Assembly: GCA_030549495.1 (NCBI GenBank)
Contig: JAUIRK010000931.1
Coordinates: forward strand, 124,001 to 188,000
Origin: Nectonema munidae
Taxonomy: Eukaryota; Nematomorpha; Nectonematoida; Nectonematidae
Direction of reading: 5' to 3'
Length of the DNA: 64,000 nt
In this document: in pieces, positions 48,901 to 59,731 of the stretch
How positions within the stretch are numbered: position 1 is the stretch's first letter
Layout: every line of letters starts with the position of its first letter
Position numbers and translations under genes: made by a program
Notes under the pieces: generated by a model
What the model was told of the DNA's origin: nothing
The model's input: the letters and a program-made list of their open reading frames with translations, nothing else
Database searches by the model: none

Positions 48901-51900
48901 AAAGGATCCCATTGATAACGTGTACCGTCTGGAGCAAGTAAGAAATCTGAAACCGTTTCAGAAATATCTGACTCCTCAGATGAAGACGAAGTAAAACTTT
49001 CAGAAGAAGAAGTTATAGTGTTATAAGAAGAAACACTTGAAGACGACTGCATGACGGAGATAATAATCACACAGATTAGAAAACTGAGAAAATAAAATGA
49101 AAGTTTTTGATTTGAGTGCAAAATGTATTTTATACACAAATGATTAGTGATGACATATTTGAAAAAATTCTCTGTGTGACATCACACAACACAGCTTTAA
49201 TTTTGTTTATATTCTACCTTCAATATGCTCGGATACAAAAATTAATCATGAAGATTATCCTACATTATATCAAGGTTAAAAACGACATCTCATGATAAAC
49301 CAGCACATATATTGATCATTATCCTTCTTGTAAATTTTTCTCATTTCTCAACGTAATCTGTAGAATAAAATGCCTAATATACCGTACACAATCATACAGT
49401 GTAAAATTAGAAAACTGAGAAAATAGAATAAAAGTTTTCGTTTTGAGTGCAAAGTGTATTTTATACACAAATGATTAGTGATGACATATTTGAAAAAAAT
49501 TCTGTGTGACATCACACAACACAGCTTTAATTTTGTTTATACTCTACCTTCAATGTGCTCGGATTCGAAAATTACTCATGAAGATAAAGCTATCCTACAT
49601 TATATCAAGGTTGAAAACGACATCTCATGATAAACCAGCACATATATCGATCATTATCCTTCTCGTAAATTCTTCTCATTTGTTAACGTAATCAGTATAA
49701 TATAATGCCTAATAAACCGTACACATACAGCATTATCATTCATCCTTTCATGAAATAAAATTTGTTTTGTTTCTATGTCTAACACAACTGTATATAAGAT
49801 ATTGCAAAAAATATTTCAGTAATGCAGATGGCGTTAACTTTTTATTACGCACACATGAATAAATTTTTTCATTTACTAGTTTTTGTGCTTTAAAATGCTA
49901 TTTTTTGTGATTTTACATAAAATTTATGCAGGAAATGCAATATATGGCATAAACAATCTTTTTTTGATGTATGGGAGTTTTACGGCATATATCCGTCCTT
50001 CGTGTATGGTATAAAATGGACCGTCTTGCGAAGGTTAAGAAAATTTCAGTACGCAAACTTCAAAATTTGATATTCTCTAAAATTTATGAACTTAATCATT
50101 GCCTCTAAGATTTCAAATGATCATAAAATAGGTATCCAACTTATTTTAAACGAACCTATTAGATTTTTTTAAACATTATACTCGCTAAATTATTTCCAGT
50201 ACGGTTTTACAACCCTTGAAATACGTGTGCAAGATTCAAAACTTGTCTAATAAAATTCTACTTCTTAAAATCTATCCTTTGAAAGGGAGTGAAGACAAGG
50301 AATGCTTGTAGTGAAAATCACTCTAACAAGCCAAGTTGACAAAACTTGCAACATAGTGCTGAATTTCTTTTTAGTCTCTGTCCTTTTCTTATTCTCTAAC
50401 ACACGTTTTCTGTGTTCGTGAATTGAGAGCATGGGATGCTTCTAGTTTCTCGAAAAGTAGAGCTTTGATAGAGTCTGTAGTCCTTTTATTGTAAGTTAGG
50501 GTTTACAAATAAAGACATACTGTCCACTAACTAAAAACAATTTCATCATTAATTGATGGGCTTCTAATTAAGTGAAAAGATTTTGTATAATTATTTTTCA
50601 TTTCAACATTAATTTTTGCTTTTCTTTGATTAAGCTGTTGAAAGCGAGTGGCTTAGGAGAAATTTTGGGTTGCAATCAGCCATACTGTGTATTATCGATG
50701 AACACTCCTTTACAGCGTCACATTTCGAGTGTTTCTAAAAATACTTCCAATCCTATTTGGAATGAAGAATTTGTCTTCAGTTGTTTTCCTTCTTCGACTG
50801 TTCTCGACATTGAAATTCATGACCGTAGTAAAAATGCTGGAGGTTTGATTTGGAAAAGGCTTTTATATCTTTCTATATTATTTTGTTTTTTAGATGATTT
50901 CCTTGGAATGGCCAAAGTCTATTTGGACTCTCTCTATCTAACGCCATATCAACGCAATATAATCCCTCTTTGCTCTCGACCTGATAGGATGGATCCTGTT
51001 TCTGGCACAATTACTATGGAAGTATTATCTGTTTGATTTTTAACTAACACACCGTATCAATTATTTCTACTAAAATACGCCTTATTAAATTAATCTTACT
51101 TGCAACCTAACAATAACATTTCAAGAAGAACGATATATGGTTGGTTATCCAAGTTGGCACTTTAGAACTTTAAGCCTACTGGTATAAAAGTGCACACATG
51201 CAAACAATTGAACATATGATATTTTTGATTAATTTAGAATTTAGATTGATACGCATATGAAAAAAGGGGAGATTAAAGAATATTTGCTTCAAGTATACAA
51301 GTGATTTAATGTTTATACCTTTTTCCACTGCGCTTTAAATTCATTCAACCAAAATGTTATGTAGTAACATCATTGTAAAAAATTTGCATATTTATCGAAT
51401 AAAGAAATTTGGATGAGTGAATATTAGTTCGGGTGAGACACTTTCAGTTTGTATACTTAATATGAATACTCAGGTTTCGGATATTCTCGCTTCCGTTGTA
51501 TATTCTTTAGAAATACTTAACACTCAGTCGTCTTTTACGGCATATGTTCCACTTAAATTTTTAAAATATTTTTATCCTTAGTTTATCGTTGAAAAGATCG
51601 AAAAAAGAAAAGGCAACATTGACAACATTATCTCATCGGAAGATGAATTGTCTGGTAAGATGTATTGTTTCATTGTTCTATCAATTTATTCCAATAAGCC
51701 TTTTTCAAGCCGTACAAGTAGATACTCTGAATATCCAACCAACGTCAAGATCTGGAAGTCCCTACATGTCGATAGGTACCAACTTTTTAATAACAATATT
51801 GACGTATAAAGTTTATTCAAATAGATAACACAAGAAATTTTGACAAAACATCATCGTCTTATCGATCTGCCACATCCAAAAAATATTCCAATTTTAACAT

Positions 51901-53939
51901 CGTCTCTGTCGCTAAGGTTTTTTCGTTTATATATGCTTACGTGTAGCTATTGTGAGACTTTAGAATCTAAGCGATGGTAGGATATATGAAGTGGACGAAA
52001 GTCTTGCTAATAAAATCAAAGCTTCAAATATCCGCAAAGGTTTTCTTACATTTTCTTTTGCTTCCTTTCTTCCTTCCTTCTGTTTCGACAGTTATAAATT
52101 TTTTTTAATGCTTTAACTAAATTTTTAATCAAAGTAAAACAAATGGCTAACATAGCGATTATTTTTGAAGTGCGAAACAAATTTTCACTTTTTCACCACG
52201 ATGAACTTTGTAATACACGTTAATAGTATCGATTTTAGCATAAGACTCCATCCAAAATAAGTTAATTCTCTGTTTGATATGTTCCAAAAGGAATGGATCG
52301 TATTCAGCTATCAACTCTAAACATCCACTAAAGGGTTGACCTCGAGAGGCGAGCATCTTGATCACGCTAACAACTCTTTGTACAACTTTGCGCCAATACT
52401 GAGTTTCAGATTCGTACTGATCTGTTAAGCTTTTGTCAATGCGTTCACCAATGACTTTTCGTTGTATCAAAATTTCGTCTATCTGATATGCAATGCACTA
52501 CTTTCATTGCGACTTAGGCCTCTTGACGCGTGCTTCTTCCAATCATCATATCCAGTTTTAGCCAATCATGAAGCTTCATTTGTTGATGGTAGTTGGTGAA
52601 TAACAAACCAATTTCTCATAGCTTTCTTCCCATTTAACTGTTCACGAAAGAATAAAGATGTTGCACAACGTCTCTTGAAAGATTCTCCTTGGCAAACCTT
52701 CTTTGTAGAAGTGAAGTCACGGTCAACGTGTTGACATTCCATTACTCCTTTTAGACAAAAATGTTGTCGCAAACCTTCTATGATTACCCATTGTGCTACA
52801 TCGTTTGAAAACAACACTGTTATCCCTTCATTTAAAGCAGAACCCATAGCAAATTACGGTAACTTGGGTAGCTGTGCTGGCATTAGCTTCTTCCAAGTCT
52901 TTGTCATTAACTGAGGCTTTAGTACTGCAACTTCGACAAGGTTGTTCAACGGGTTGGTCGGATGTTTGTTGCATAGGCAACCATAAGGCTCTTATTTTCT
53001 TAGTGCTAGCTAATACTTTTTGTAAGTTTACTTCCTCTCGTTTTTTAACTTTGAACTTTTTCCAGCCACTGCAATATCTATTCATTCTGCAAACATATCT
53101 AGTATTATTGAACGAATAATAAAAACGATCCCAATTATATATTTTGCATATATATTATATATATATATATGCGTTTTTTCCATAACTGGGGGTCTATCTT
53201 TTTTATAATCTTAAAATTTGAAAGGTAGGTTTATCAAATATTATTTTTAAACGGCGGGAGACCATTTTTAATAATTTGTAAAAAACATTTTGGTTTGTTT
53301 GGGTTTTTGATTTTTAGATGCGTCAGGAAAGTTTTTTGAAGTTTTAATTAAAAGAAAATTTATATTATGAATTTTAGATTACTTCTTAATACCTCGACGT
53401 TCTACGCTAGGAAGTTTGCGAAAGAGATTGAAATTTTTAGTGCGCAGTAATTTTCCAGAGTTTAATTTTTCGCAAATCCCTTCTTAATGATTCATTCTTT
53501 TATAAAGAAAGATCTAAATCTGTAGAAAGTAGACCTGAGAGCAGAGCGAGTGATGACGAAGAAAGAAGATCAGCATCTATTGGCAGAAGATCGGAAAGAT
53601 CCTCTTTCAGACGTATCTAAATTTTCTCTTTCCTTCTATTATTTTCTTTATATAATGCTATTCTATTTAGAAGATGCTTACAGTACTCTTAGCCGAACTT
53701 CATCCGTGACCTATTTTTACGAAGACTCCACGCTCATATTCGAAACTTTTAATAAGAAAGAAAGAAGGTGGGTGTCTTTGATACGTGACTTTTGATATTC
53801 GTTATGTATATGCTGCTATTTTGTTAGGTATTATCTCATATCCGATTCAACTCATAACGTTGACTTGTCTCAGTATATCGGCAACAAACTTCACATCTCT
53901 CAAAATCACTCCTTTGTCGCTAAAGCATTAGTCAAGTAG
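36939..53939 (+). CDS. C2CD2L: C2CD2/C2CD2L (TMEM24)-like lipid-transfer protein, complete 17-exon gene
   Basis: Exons, joined by GT-AG introns with matching phase: 36939-37148, 37210-37309, 45439-45581, 45640-45735, 45797-45907, 45971-46003, 46045-46301, 46364-46535, 50635-50842, 50894-51021, 51582-51654, 51710-51775, 51825-51916, 51964-52039, 53508-53612, 53671-53767, 53828-53939. The product is about 692 residues; human paralogues are close to 700. Residues 39-62 form a transmembrane helix. About 104-317 fit an SMP/TULIP lipid-binding domain. About 370-490 are a C2 domain (LKASGLGE, NPIWNEEFVF, DDFLGMAKVYL, SGTITMEF). About 589-624 are rich in arginine and serine, and 625-692 are a conserved end (TYFYEDSTL, HSFVAKALVK). 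Vertebrate TMEM24 is anchored in the ER, moves phosphatidylinositol at ER-plasma membrane contacts, and has a basic tail controlled by phosphorylation; a similar role is inferred. Exons 5-6 have alternative acceptors. Transposons fill introns 2, 8 and 14. Confidence 0.8.
37744..38029. mobile_element. hAT MITE 'CAGTGGCGGATC' family, copy 2
   Basis: Same ends, poly-C runs and interior as 18579-18873, with only scattered differences. The flanking octamers GGAAGTTT and GAAAGTTT match at seven of eight. It may sit inside an older hAT element whose right end could be the TTGAGAAACACTG near 38175. Confidence 0.9.
38719..39021. mobile_element. hAT MITE with G-rich runs, nested in a palindromic repeat
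   Basis: The left end is CAGTGGGGGATCCAG and the right end CGGTCCATCCCTG. The perfect 8-bp duplication ATCCCGCG lies on both sides (38711-38718, 39022-39029). The element holds two runs of 15 or more G. It interrupts a sequence that would otherwise read CATCCCGCGAATAGC, part of a Tigger-like 'cgcgaata' repeat whose other side may be near 39690-39730. Confidence 0.85.
41200..41420 (+). repeat. Unclassified dispersed repeat, copy 2
   Basis: Shares ordered words with 22265-22870, including TTCACACGTAA and ATAATCATGAG. More compact than copy 1. Confidence 0.5.
41498..41731 (-). pseudogene. hAT C-terminal dimerisation fragment
   Basis: The minus strand encodes STKYLNISPTSASSERNVSI, then AGNTLAQRS, the hAT dimerisation motif, closely related to the fragment at 20720-20950. 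No catalytic part is recognised next to it. Confidence 0.65.
42050..42090 (+). repeat. SINE tail fragment
   Basis: CGACTCTTAAAAACAAAAT and the following AAACTG match the tail of the tRNA-like repeat at 19440-19566 (there on the minus strand). Confidence 0.4.
42130..43966 (-). mobile_element. Relic of a hAT element with an N-terminal BED-type zinc finger
   Basis: On the minus strand 43719-43513 encodes YLAFGFTAL, CVLCSEVLAS, then KPDKLKRNLEMKH and FDYFR. This is the start of ZBED5/FAM200-like hAT transposases, a C-x2-C...H-x-H type finger. The right boundary GAGAACCACTA (ending 43966) is a hAT-type terminus. TTGGCGATTCTCAA at 42130 is an imperfect inverted match and may be the other end. The catalytic part is not recognisable between them, and no clear target duplication was seen. 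Confidence 0.5.
42621..42750. mobile_element. TTAA-flanked MITE (piggyBac-like), copy 2
   Basis: 130 bp between TTAA at 42617-42620 and 42751-42754, with CCCATT/AATGGG ends. The central 80-odd bases are nearly identical to copy 1 at 16834-16959. Confidence 0.75.
46970..49052 (-). CDS. piggyBac-family transposase, two exons, intact
   Basis: Exon 1 is 49052-48718 and exon 2 is 48296-46970, joined over a 421-bp intron (gtgagt...gttttag); the split codon gives alanine 112. The protein has 553 residues. An acidic, serine-rich N-terminus (MQSSSSVSS...) leads to LLAPDGTRYQWDPF and NIRDT. The catalytic aspartates are D223 (VDEQLIKFRGR), D301 (MDRFFTS) and D400 (KSGVDSCNRM). Their spacing of 78 and 99 is close to the 78 and 101 of the reference piggyBac (D268, D346, D447). 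A C-terminal cysteine-rich domain (about 520-553, CRPKKRGTRKCATCKRPIC) binds zinc and recognises DNA ends in this family. The enzyme cuts and pastes at TTAA without leaving a scar. No stops or frame breaks were found. The start at 49052 was chosen because translation from upstream ATGs adds only a hydrophobic stretch. Confidence 0.92.
49075..49730. repeat. Tandem duplication directly upstream of the piggyBac transposase
   Basis: Copy one (49075-49405) and copy two (49406-49730) are nearly identical, with scattered base changes and small indels. Both start ATTAGAAAACTGAGAAAAT. They begin 23 bases upstream of the transposase start codon, so they cover the likely leader and promoter side of the element. 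Confidence 0.9.
52040..53507. other. Intron 14 of the C2CD2-like gene, 1.5 kb
   Basis: The donor gttttc follows CGCAAAG; the acceptor is tcattcttttataaag. It holds the hAT relic at 52150-53085. Other content is AT-rich, including a short TA run near 53155. Confidence 0.75.
52150..53085 (-). pseudogene. Decayed hAT transposase of the zf-TTF / ZMYM-like type (N-terminal half)
   Basis: Minus-strand pieces follow the family order. MNRYCSGWKKFKVKKREE (53085) starts it. Then come ESFKRRCATSLFFREQLNGK and KAMRNWFVI (near 52680-52600). Next are RKVIGERIDKSLTDQYESE and TQYWRKVVQRVVSVIKMLAS, then CLELIAEYDPFLLEHI (52460-52270). This is the zf-TTF/DUF4371-type N-terminus known from ZMYM-like hAT transposases. 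The zinc-finger core is mostly deleted and the catalytic half is absent. It sits antisense in an intron. Confidence 0.75.
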
Positions 53940-54736
53940 CACGTTTTTTATTATCTTTCACAGTGATAACAAGCATACCTTTCGCATTGTATATCATTTC
54001 GCTTATAATTTAAAGAAATGTTTCATTTTGCCTCTCTCAAACTTTTGTCTCTTCACACGATTTTCTTTCTTGATTATTCAATTACTACAAAATTGCAGGG
54101 GGTAGAAAGGCAGAGGTTGCATTCCACATGCGTTTTATACCTATTTATTTTCTTTTGAAAAAAAATGCTGTTAAAAGCAATTATCCGAAATTATTCTTTT
54201 GAATCAATGCAAGTATAGTGGAGTCTTTCGTGGGTTTTCCTTCATTTCTACAAAATATAATATCTGATTAAAAAAGAATGTTTAAAGATAATATTTATTT
54301 TGTCTTTGTATATTTTGTGGTGTACTGGGTAATGAAAATTCATAATCATGGTATCGTAGAGATATTATTTTTGGAATCATTTTCTTTTAGTTTTGGGGCA
54401 ATTCGAGTTTTTAACTTGTATATATTGTGAAGACATTAACAAACAAAATATTCTTATAATAGATTCATATATTAATGTTATAAATGAATTCGCTTAGTTA
54501 TAAATGGAACTTTTGTTTACAAGCATCTCTTTCATTAAAATCTGTATTCGTTTTTATCTATAACATATACATATTTTTATATATGGCTATTAAAAAAAGA
54601 ATATATTTCTTTTAAAATGGTAATGTATTTTATAAACAAGTCAGATACAATACATTCATCTCTCGTTTAAAATAAACGGATGATATATTCACATATTTAT
54701 AGCCATAGGGGAACTGCAAATAAGTTTCCAGAAATA
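53940..54736. other. 3' flank of the C2CD2-like gene
   Basis: Probably holds the 3' UTR. No close AATAAA follows the stop; the first clear one is near 54667, and an ATTAAA variant is near 54263. No other gene is seen. Confidence 0.4.
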
Positions 54737-54737
54737 T

Positions 54738-56160
54738 GAAGAAGAAGAAGAAGAAAGATTTATTTGATATCGCATTATCCAGCAACAAGCAGGACTACGA
54801 TATTAAAGATATTAAACATGAATTTTATATACACTAATTAAAACAAATGTAATATATAATAAACATAAAAATTGACAATGAGATAACAAGTACTTCAAAA
54901 GGTTTGTATAAAACCCGCTTGGAGAAGTACTTATAATTAACAAAATTTTAAATACAATTCAAAAGAAAAGGATAATATATCAATTATATATAAGACATCC
55001 AAAATATGCGCACAATTAAACAAAGAAAATGTGAAAGATATTTAAAAAAAAAGAAGTTATGCTTAGATTCTAGTTTATATTTAGAACTGTTAATACATGA
55101 TAAATTACTCTTATTTTCGCATATGTTAGATGGGTGATCAAGACTACAATATCTTCAACATGATTTAGTATTTTTATATTCAAAAGCTAGGTGATTATAT
55201 CCATTGCTCTTGTAGCATATCTTAAACATGGCTACAAAGTACTTCTAAAGGATGAGAAACACAATCAATATAAATGTACTTATAAGAATACAATTGTTTA
55301 ATAACATTATTATGAAACTTAATACCTATATTGAAGACTTTGGGGTTCAATCTATTATGAAACTTGAAGACATTCACAATATCTGTAAATTTAATATTAT
55401 TCTGTTGAGAAATACTTGATTTAATGTTTTCTATTGAGAGATCATAATCAAAAATTTTTTAACAGAAGTAGGGGCTATTAGGTTTCTATTTGTTCATAGG
55501 AAAATTGTGAACTTGTTAAACGTGATTTTAAATTTTGAAGACTTGTTACAGAGTCGCTTTCAATTAAGAGAGACCCATTAGTTAACCTTTTAAATTTCTT
55601 CAAACGAAATTTGTTTTTACTAGGATTGATTTTATTATTAATTATTTTTCTATTATCTTTTCCATCAGTTTCATCAAAGAACTTGGGAATTGAGACAGTC
55701 AAACTAGGACCAAAAGAATTTTTGAAATCATTCTTGTAATTTTAACAACACTTGAGTATGTTTTTAAGGAGAAGTCATTTTGTAGTCAGGAATTTATATT
55801 TTTGCTAACTTGTTTGACAGAATAGTTTACATGTTGCTTTTCTATTTTATTGCCAAAGTCAGTTATTGTAGTTTTAAGAGATTCAAATTCACCAAGTGCT
55901 TTTTCAACTTTATTATTCAAGCTTTTTATGTTTTCTATAACGTCTTTGTTTTTGAAAACCAAAATTAAAGCTTCGCATACTTTTTCTTTAGAAATTTCCC
56001 TTGAAAGAAGCGCTTTGATGTTACCTTTTTTTGCAATTTCAATAATATTATCAACTTTTAAAATCATAAGACCATACATTTAAATTTTTATGAAGAGAAC
56101 ATTGATTTTCAATTAAATTATCTTAATTTTGAACGGACATGAAAAAACTCGGACGAATCA
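54738..56160 (-). mobile_element. Non-LTR (LINE)-like retroelement fragment with ORF1-type zinc knuckles
   Basis: Minus-strand frames first give a coiled-coil-like stretch (ISKEKVCEALILVF, NNKVEKALGEFESLKTT; about 56079-55786). Next comes a basic segment with LKKFKRLTNGSLLIESDSV (about 55620-55540), like the pre-zinc-knuckle part of ORF1 proteins. Degraded CCHC-like repeats follow (CYKSNGYNHLAFE, CSLDHPSNICENKSNLSC; about 55215-55080). The copy ends with AATAAA (54759-54764) and a short TTC tail, a usual LINE 3' end. No reverse transcriptase was recognised, so it is internally deleted or non-autonomous. It is broken in a few places. A gag-like origin cannot be fully excluded. Confidence 0.5.
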
Positions 56161-56205
56161 AGGAGGAGAAAAAAAATATAGTTGATATATCCAAATTTAT
56201 AGAAT

Positions 56206-56473
56206 AGGCCTTAGGCCACTGTAATCTATGCGGCCGCAGTGGGCCCCGCGCTTCTCATTTTTCATTTTGATGATATATTGTATGATTTCGCTAAACGCAA
56301 GGTTCGCAAAGTAAAGTTACTTAATCGTCATTTTGTGTCAATGAAAATTAATAAAACAAATCCCTTTTCTTTTTTCAAAATCTTATTCCTCACTTTTAAT
56401 TCTTTTTCCTACCCACACTGGGCTCCGCGCAATCCATTTTGCATAGGGCCCCGCGAACACTAGTGCCGGCCCT
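56206..56473. mobile_element. hAT-type MITE with GGGCCCCGCG subterminal repeats
   Basis: The right end reads GGGCCCCGCGAACACTAG then TGCCGGCCCTG. The left side has GCAGTGGGCCCCGCGC. The inverted GC-rich words contrast with the AT-rich interior. The left boundary and target duplication are unclear. Confidence 0.45.
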
Positions 56474-56609
56474 GGTTATATGTACATTTAAAGTCAATAA
56501 ACAAAATCATTTCTTCCAATAAAATGTTGCCTCTTTGAACCCTTTGAGCCACAATGAGTTACTAGAAGGGCGAGGAAAAATTGACCCAAAAAATTGGAAA
56601 AAATTGACT

Positions 56610-56852
56610 TTATTGACTTTTTAAAGTTTCATTGAATTGAACAACTATGAACACTTTAGAGAAAATATTGAAAATTATTTCAAAGAATCCATGACTTTGT
56701 AATGCAACAACAAATGACATTTTCTGATTTAAAATTCGATCATTTTCTAGCAGTTTTTTCAATTTAGAAAAAGATCTTTCTACTTCTAAAGTTAAAACTT
56801 GACAGTTTTGTAATTTGGGATAAGTACTGCGAGAGATTTGAGAGTTTTTCAT
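56610..56852 (-). pseudogene. hAT C-terminal dimerisation fragment of copy B
   Basis: The peptide NCQVLTLEVERSFSKLKKLL, then ENDRILNQ, is a hAT dimerisation motif (ERSFSklK..l..dR). It belongs to copy B and is absent from copy A. The catalytic domain is missing. Confidence 0.7.
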
Positions 56853-57835
56853 TTCATGATTTTATTGATCTCATATTTGAATCTATTTTCAAGATAACTT
56901 TTAACGCCACATTCGTCTTAAATGAAATAATGTTGAAACAAGTAAGGGCATCTTCGACTGAAAAAGTCACTATGTTGACTTTTCCGACTAAATCAATGAA
57001 TTGTGAATATTCTCTAATTATTGTTAGCAAGTTTTCACACAGATTTTCTTTTTTTTTAATAATTTCTTGATATTTGGCAATAAAATTCCATCATCTTAAT
57101 CATTAATTTCTTCACTGCTGGAAGAATTTATTGAAAATATTTTGCTGCTTGCAACCAATTTGTCAATTTCGTTACAATTGGAAGTGAAGTGTTTCCGATA
57201 GGTTTGAAAAGAGAACGTCTTTTTCTATTACTAATTTTGAATGATTAACCCTCGCAAGACGTAACGGGAGTTTTACGTCAACTCACATTTTCAAAGCTTG
57301 ATTTAATCGATTATTAAATATATAACCTAATATAAAATTAACATGTAAATCATTAAAATAATGTGAAATAACAAATTTTGCTGTTTTTTATTTACTGAAA
57401 AAACAAATTGGCCCATACATAGAAAAAACAAAAAAATTAACGCCACCAGAAAATCTTTAAAAAATTGAAAAAACTATGATTCTCATATTTTTTTTTGAAG
57501 TAGTTAAAACATTATAAATTATGATCTGGTTGTTGACATTTAGAATAACAAAGATTTTATACAGGGAAAAATGTTTCAAATATCTTGATATGACAATATT
57601 CGATTTTTGGATAAAGACAATTTTGTTTGAACAATGATATTTTATCTTTCCTTATTTTAGATTGATTTTTTCATAGTTTTCATGTATTCTTGTTTATGTT
57701 ATTTTTTCACTAAATAAAAAAGCCCAATTTAAAAAAAACTTGAAAAAATGATTATTTAAAAAAAAATTATAAAGCAATACTTTATTTTCTAAAGTAAAAA
57801 TAAAAATTAAAACATACAATTTCAAAAATTCTAAA

Positions 57836-59541
57836 CTACGAGCAATTATGACAGAAAAAATTTGTATGAATTTTACATATGGGCTTTTTACATCTATAAC
57901 ATTTTCTAGTTCCTCTTTTTTTCGGCATGCATGAGGAAACATAACAATAACCACGAGTAGATGTTGTGGGGACAACAAAATCTTCTTCAATACCGAAAAA
58001 TCTAATCAAATCTCTTGTCATACTATGCGTAAAAGAATCGTTTTGCCTCACTTTCATGGAAAGTTCGCTAAGCTTCAGAGATAGATCTCGCAAAAAATAC
58101 TTTCTCCCACTTTTACGAGTTGATGGAAATTGTTGAGGAGAATTATGCTGAACTATTGTGAGCTAAAATGTCTAGATAGTTGCAAAAAAGTAAAAACGGC
58201 CATTTTCTTGAAGGCTTGTAACATGTAAACTCTCTAAGCATCTTGTTTGCAATGTCAACTCTAGATTTAAACTTGTATTCTAAAATAGTTTCTGGCTTAC
58301 TTCGTTCTACTACCACCTCTATTTTACCAAAGTGCTGTGATGAAAAGATATACACTACTTTGAAGTTTTTTCTTGCGTGTTTGTGAGGTATAATGCAGTA
58401 AGCGATGCATGTTCGCTGTATAAAAATTTACTTTCATACTCAGCAAGTTTCAAGTCTTTCAAATAACTAGGTCTGATTATGTGGGGCATAAATCTTTGTG
58501 TAGCTCTGACAGTTTCACAAAGAGTATAACCATTATTATTTGCTCATTTACATAAAGTATGGGATGTAAAAAAACGATTCATGTAAATACCACATCCTTT
58601 TGGTATATTAGATCCCAAAACTAGTCGTTTAACTATTTCTTCAGAAGAAAAGTAGTTTTTGTCAGGTAAACCAGGTGTATAGATTTCAGGGTTAAAAACA
58701 TAACAGCTTCGAGCATCATTACAGTGGTAACATTTTATACCATAGCGGCCAGGCTTAGATTGATCATATATTTTCAAAGAAGTTCTTCCTCTGAACTCTA
58801 CAAGTTGCTCGTCAATGGTTCTTGAGGAGTATAATACTTACTAAAAATTTGAGAAAAGTGATCATGTAAACATCGAATTGCAGAAAGTTTATCTGATGAA
58901 TTTCTTTGGGTTTTGTCGTCAAAGCAAATGAATTTATGAATTAATAAAAACACATCTCTATTCAAAGCTGCTTTGAGAAAAGGCTCTCCATTCTTATGGG
59001 AGAATAGGTATTTTATATCTAAATGTTGATTTCTAGCCTGACCAATATGAAACAAACATGCGATGTATGCGAGAAAGTCACAACATTGAAAAAGTTTCTG
59101 ACGAACTACTTTTATTTCTAAAAATATTTGTTGTTAAAAATATTTAATCAAAAACTTCAACAAATTTATACTTATTTCGAACTACAAAAACTTAATACAA
59201 AAACTACTAAACTATAATGTTTGTCAAATAAGTATAAATAATCTGTTGAAAATAATAAAAAACTTACCGATAAAAGTGATCCCAGTTAGATTTTTGGCCT
59301 CTCCTTTTGGACCAGCAGGATCAAAATATACATTTCTTATATTTTGCGAAATAGGTCTTCCAACGCTAGAAAAAGGATTCCATCGGTAAATAGTACCATC
59401 TGGAGCAGAAAGACGATCATAAAACGGAAGATCAATGTCTTCGAAAGAACTTGAACTGCTATTTGAGTAGTCTTCCGTGTTACAGTAATCAGAAAAATCA
59501 CTACTGGATACCGTGTTCGAAGAGGAGCTATTTGAAGACAT
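57836..59541 (-). pseudogene. Broken piggyBac-family transposase
   Basis: Same layout as the intact copy. Exon 1 starts at 59541 (MSSNSSSSNT..., LSAPDGTIYRWNPF, NIRNV) and runs to about 59270. An intron follows, then exon-2 pieces: HIGQARNQHLDIKYLF, RSKPETILEYKF, ANKMLREFTCYKPSRKWPF. The cysteine-rich end is CMPKKRGTRKCYRCKKPICK. Frame changes interrupt it at several points; one falls just at the first catalytic aspartate block (near 58810). The second (MNRFFTS) has N in place of the D of the intact copy. It is clearly diverged from the intact element, so it is a relative and not a recent copy. Confidence 0.88.
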
Positions 59542-59731
59542 ATAAGTGGAAAATACGTCGCGAAATTAGGAAAAACGCAATCAAATGTATTCAATAGCAA
59601 AATAACATATTAAAACCAATTTTCAATCAAGGATTTTCAAGATTATACAGATAAAAATTTCATTCACTTCAACGCAACGATGATATTATGCTAGCATCAA
59701 TACAAATTCCTTAGTTAGCACATGTGCCATT

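Larger units (their letters stand above)
46651..50034 (-). mobile_element. Apparently complete piggyBac transposon, 3.4 kb
   Basis: The termini CCTTCGCAAGACGG and CCGTCTTGCGAAGG are perfect 14-bp inverted repeats. Each is flanked by TTAA (46647-46650, 50035-50038). A second, internal inverted motif, TTAACGCCATCT, lies about 178 bp inside the left end (46828) and about 197 bp inside the right end (49834). The transposase (46970-49052, minus) reads through with one intron. Identical ends and an intact frame suggest recent arrival. It lies antisense in intron 8 of the host gene. Confidence 0.93.
46536..50634. other. Intron 8 of the C2CD2-like gene, 4.1 kb
   Basis: The donor gtacgg follows GTTAAA; the acceptor is tttgattaag, before the first C2-domain exon. 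Without the piggyBac insertion at 46651-50034 it would be about 0.7 kb. The remaining 50039-50634 has no other feature that I can see. Confidence 0.75.

Noticed and set aside
53150-53172. TA-rich run as a promoter
   Set aside because: It is a simple TA microsatellite inside intron 14 with no gene start nearby.
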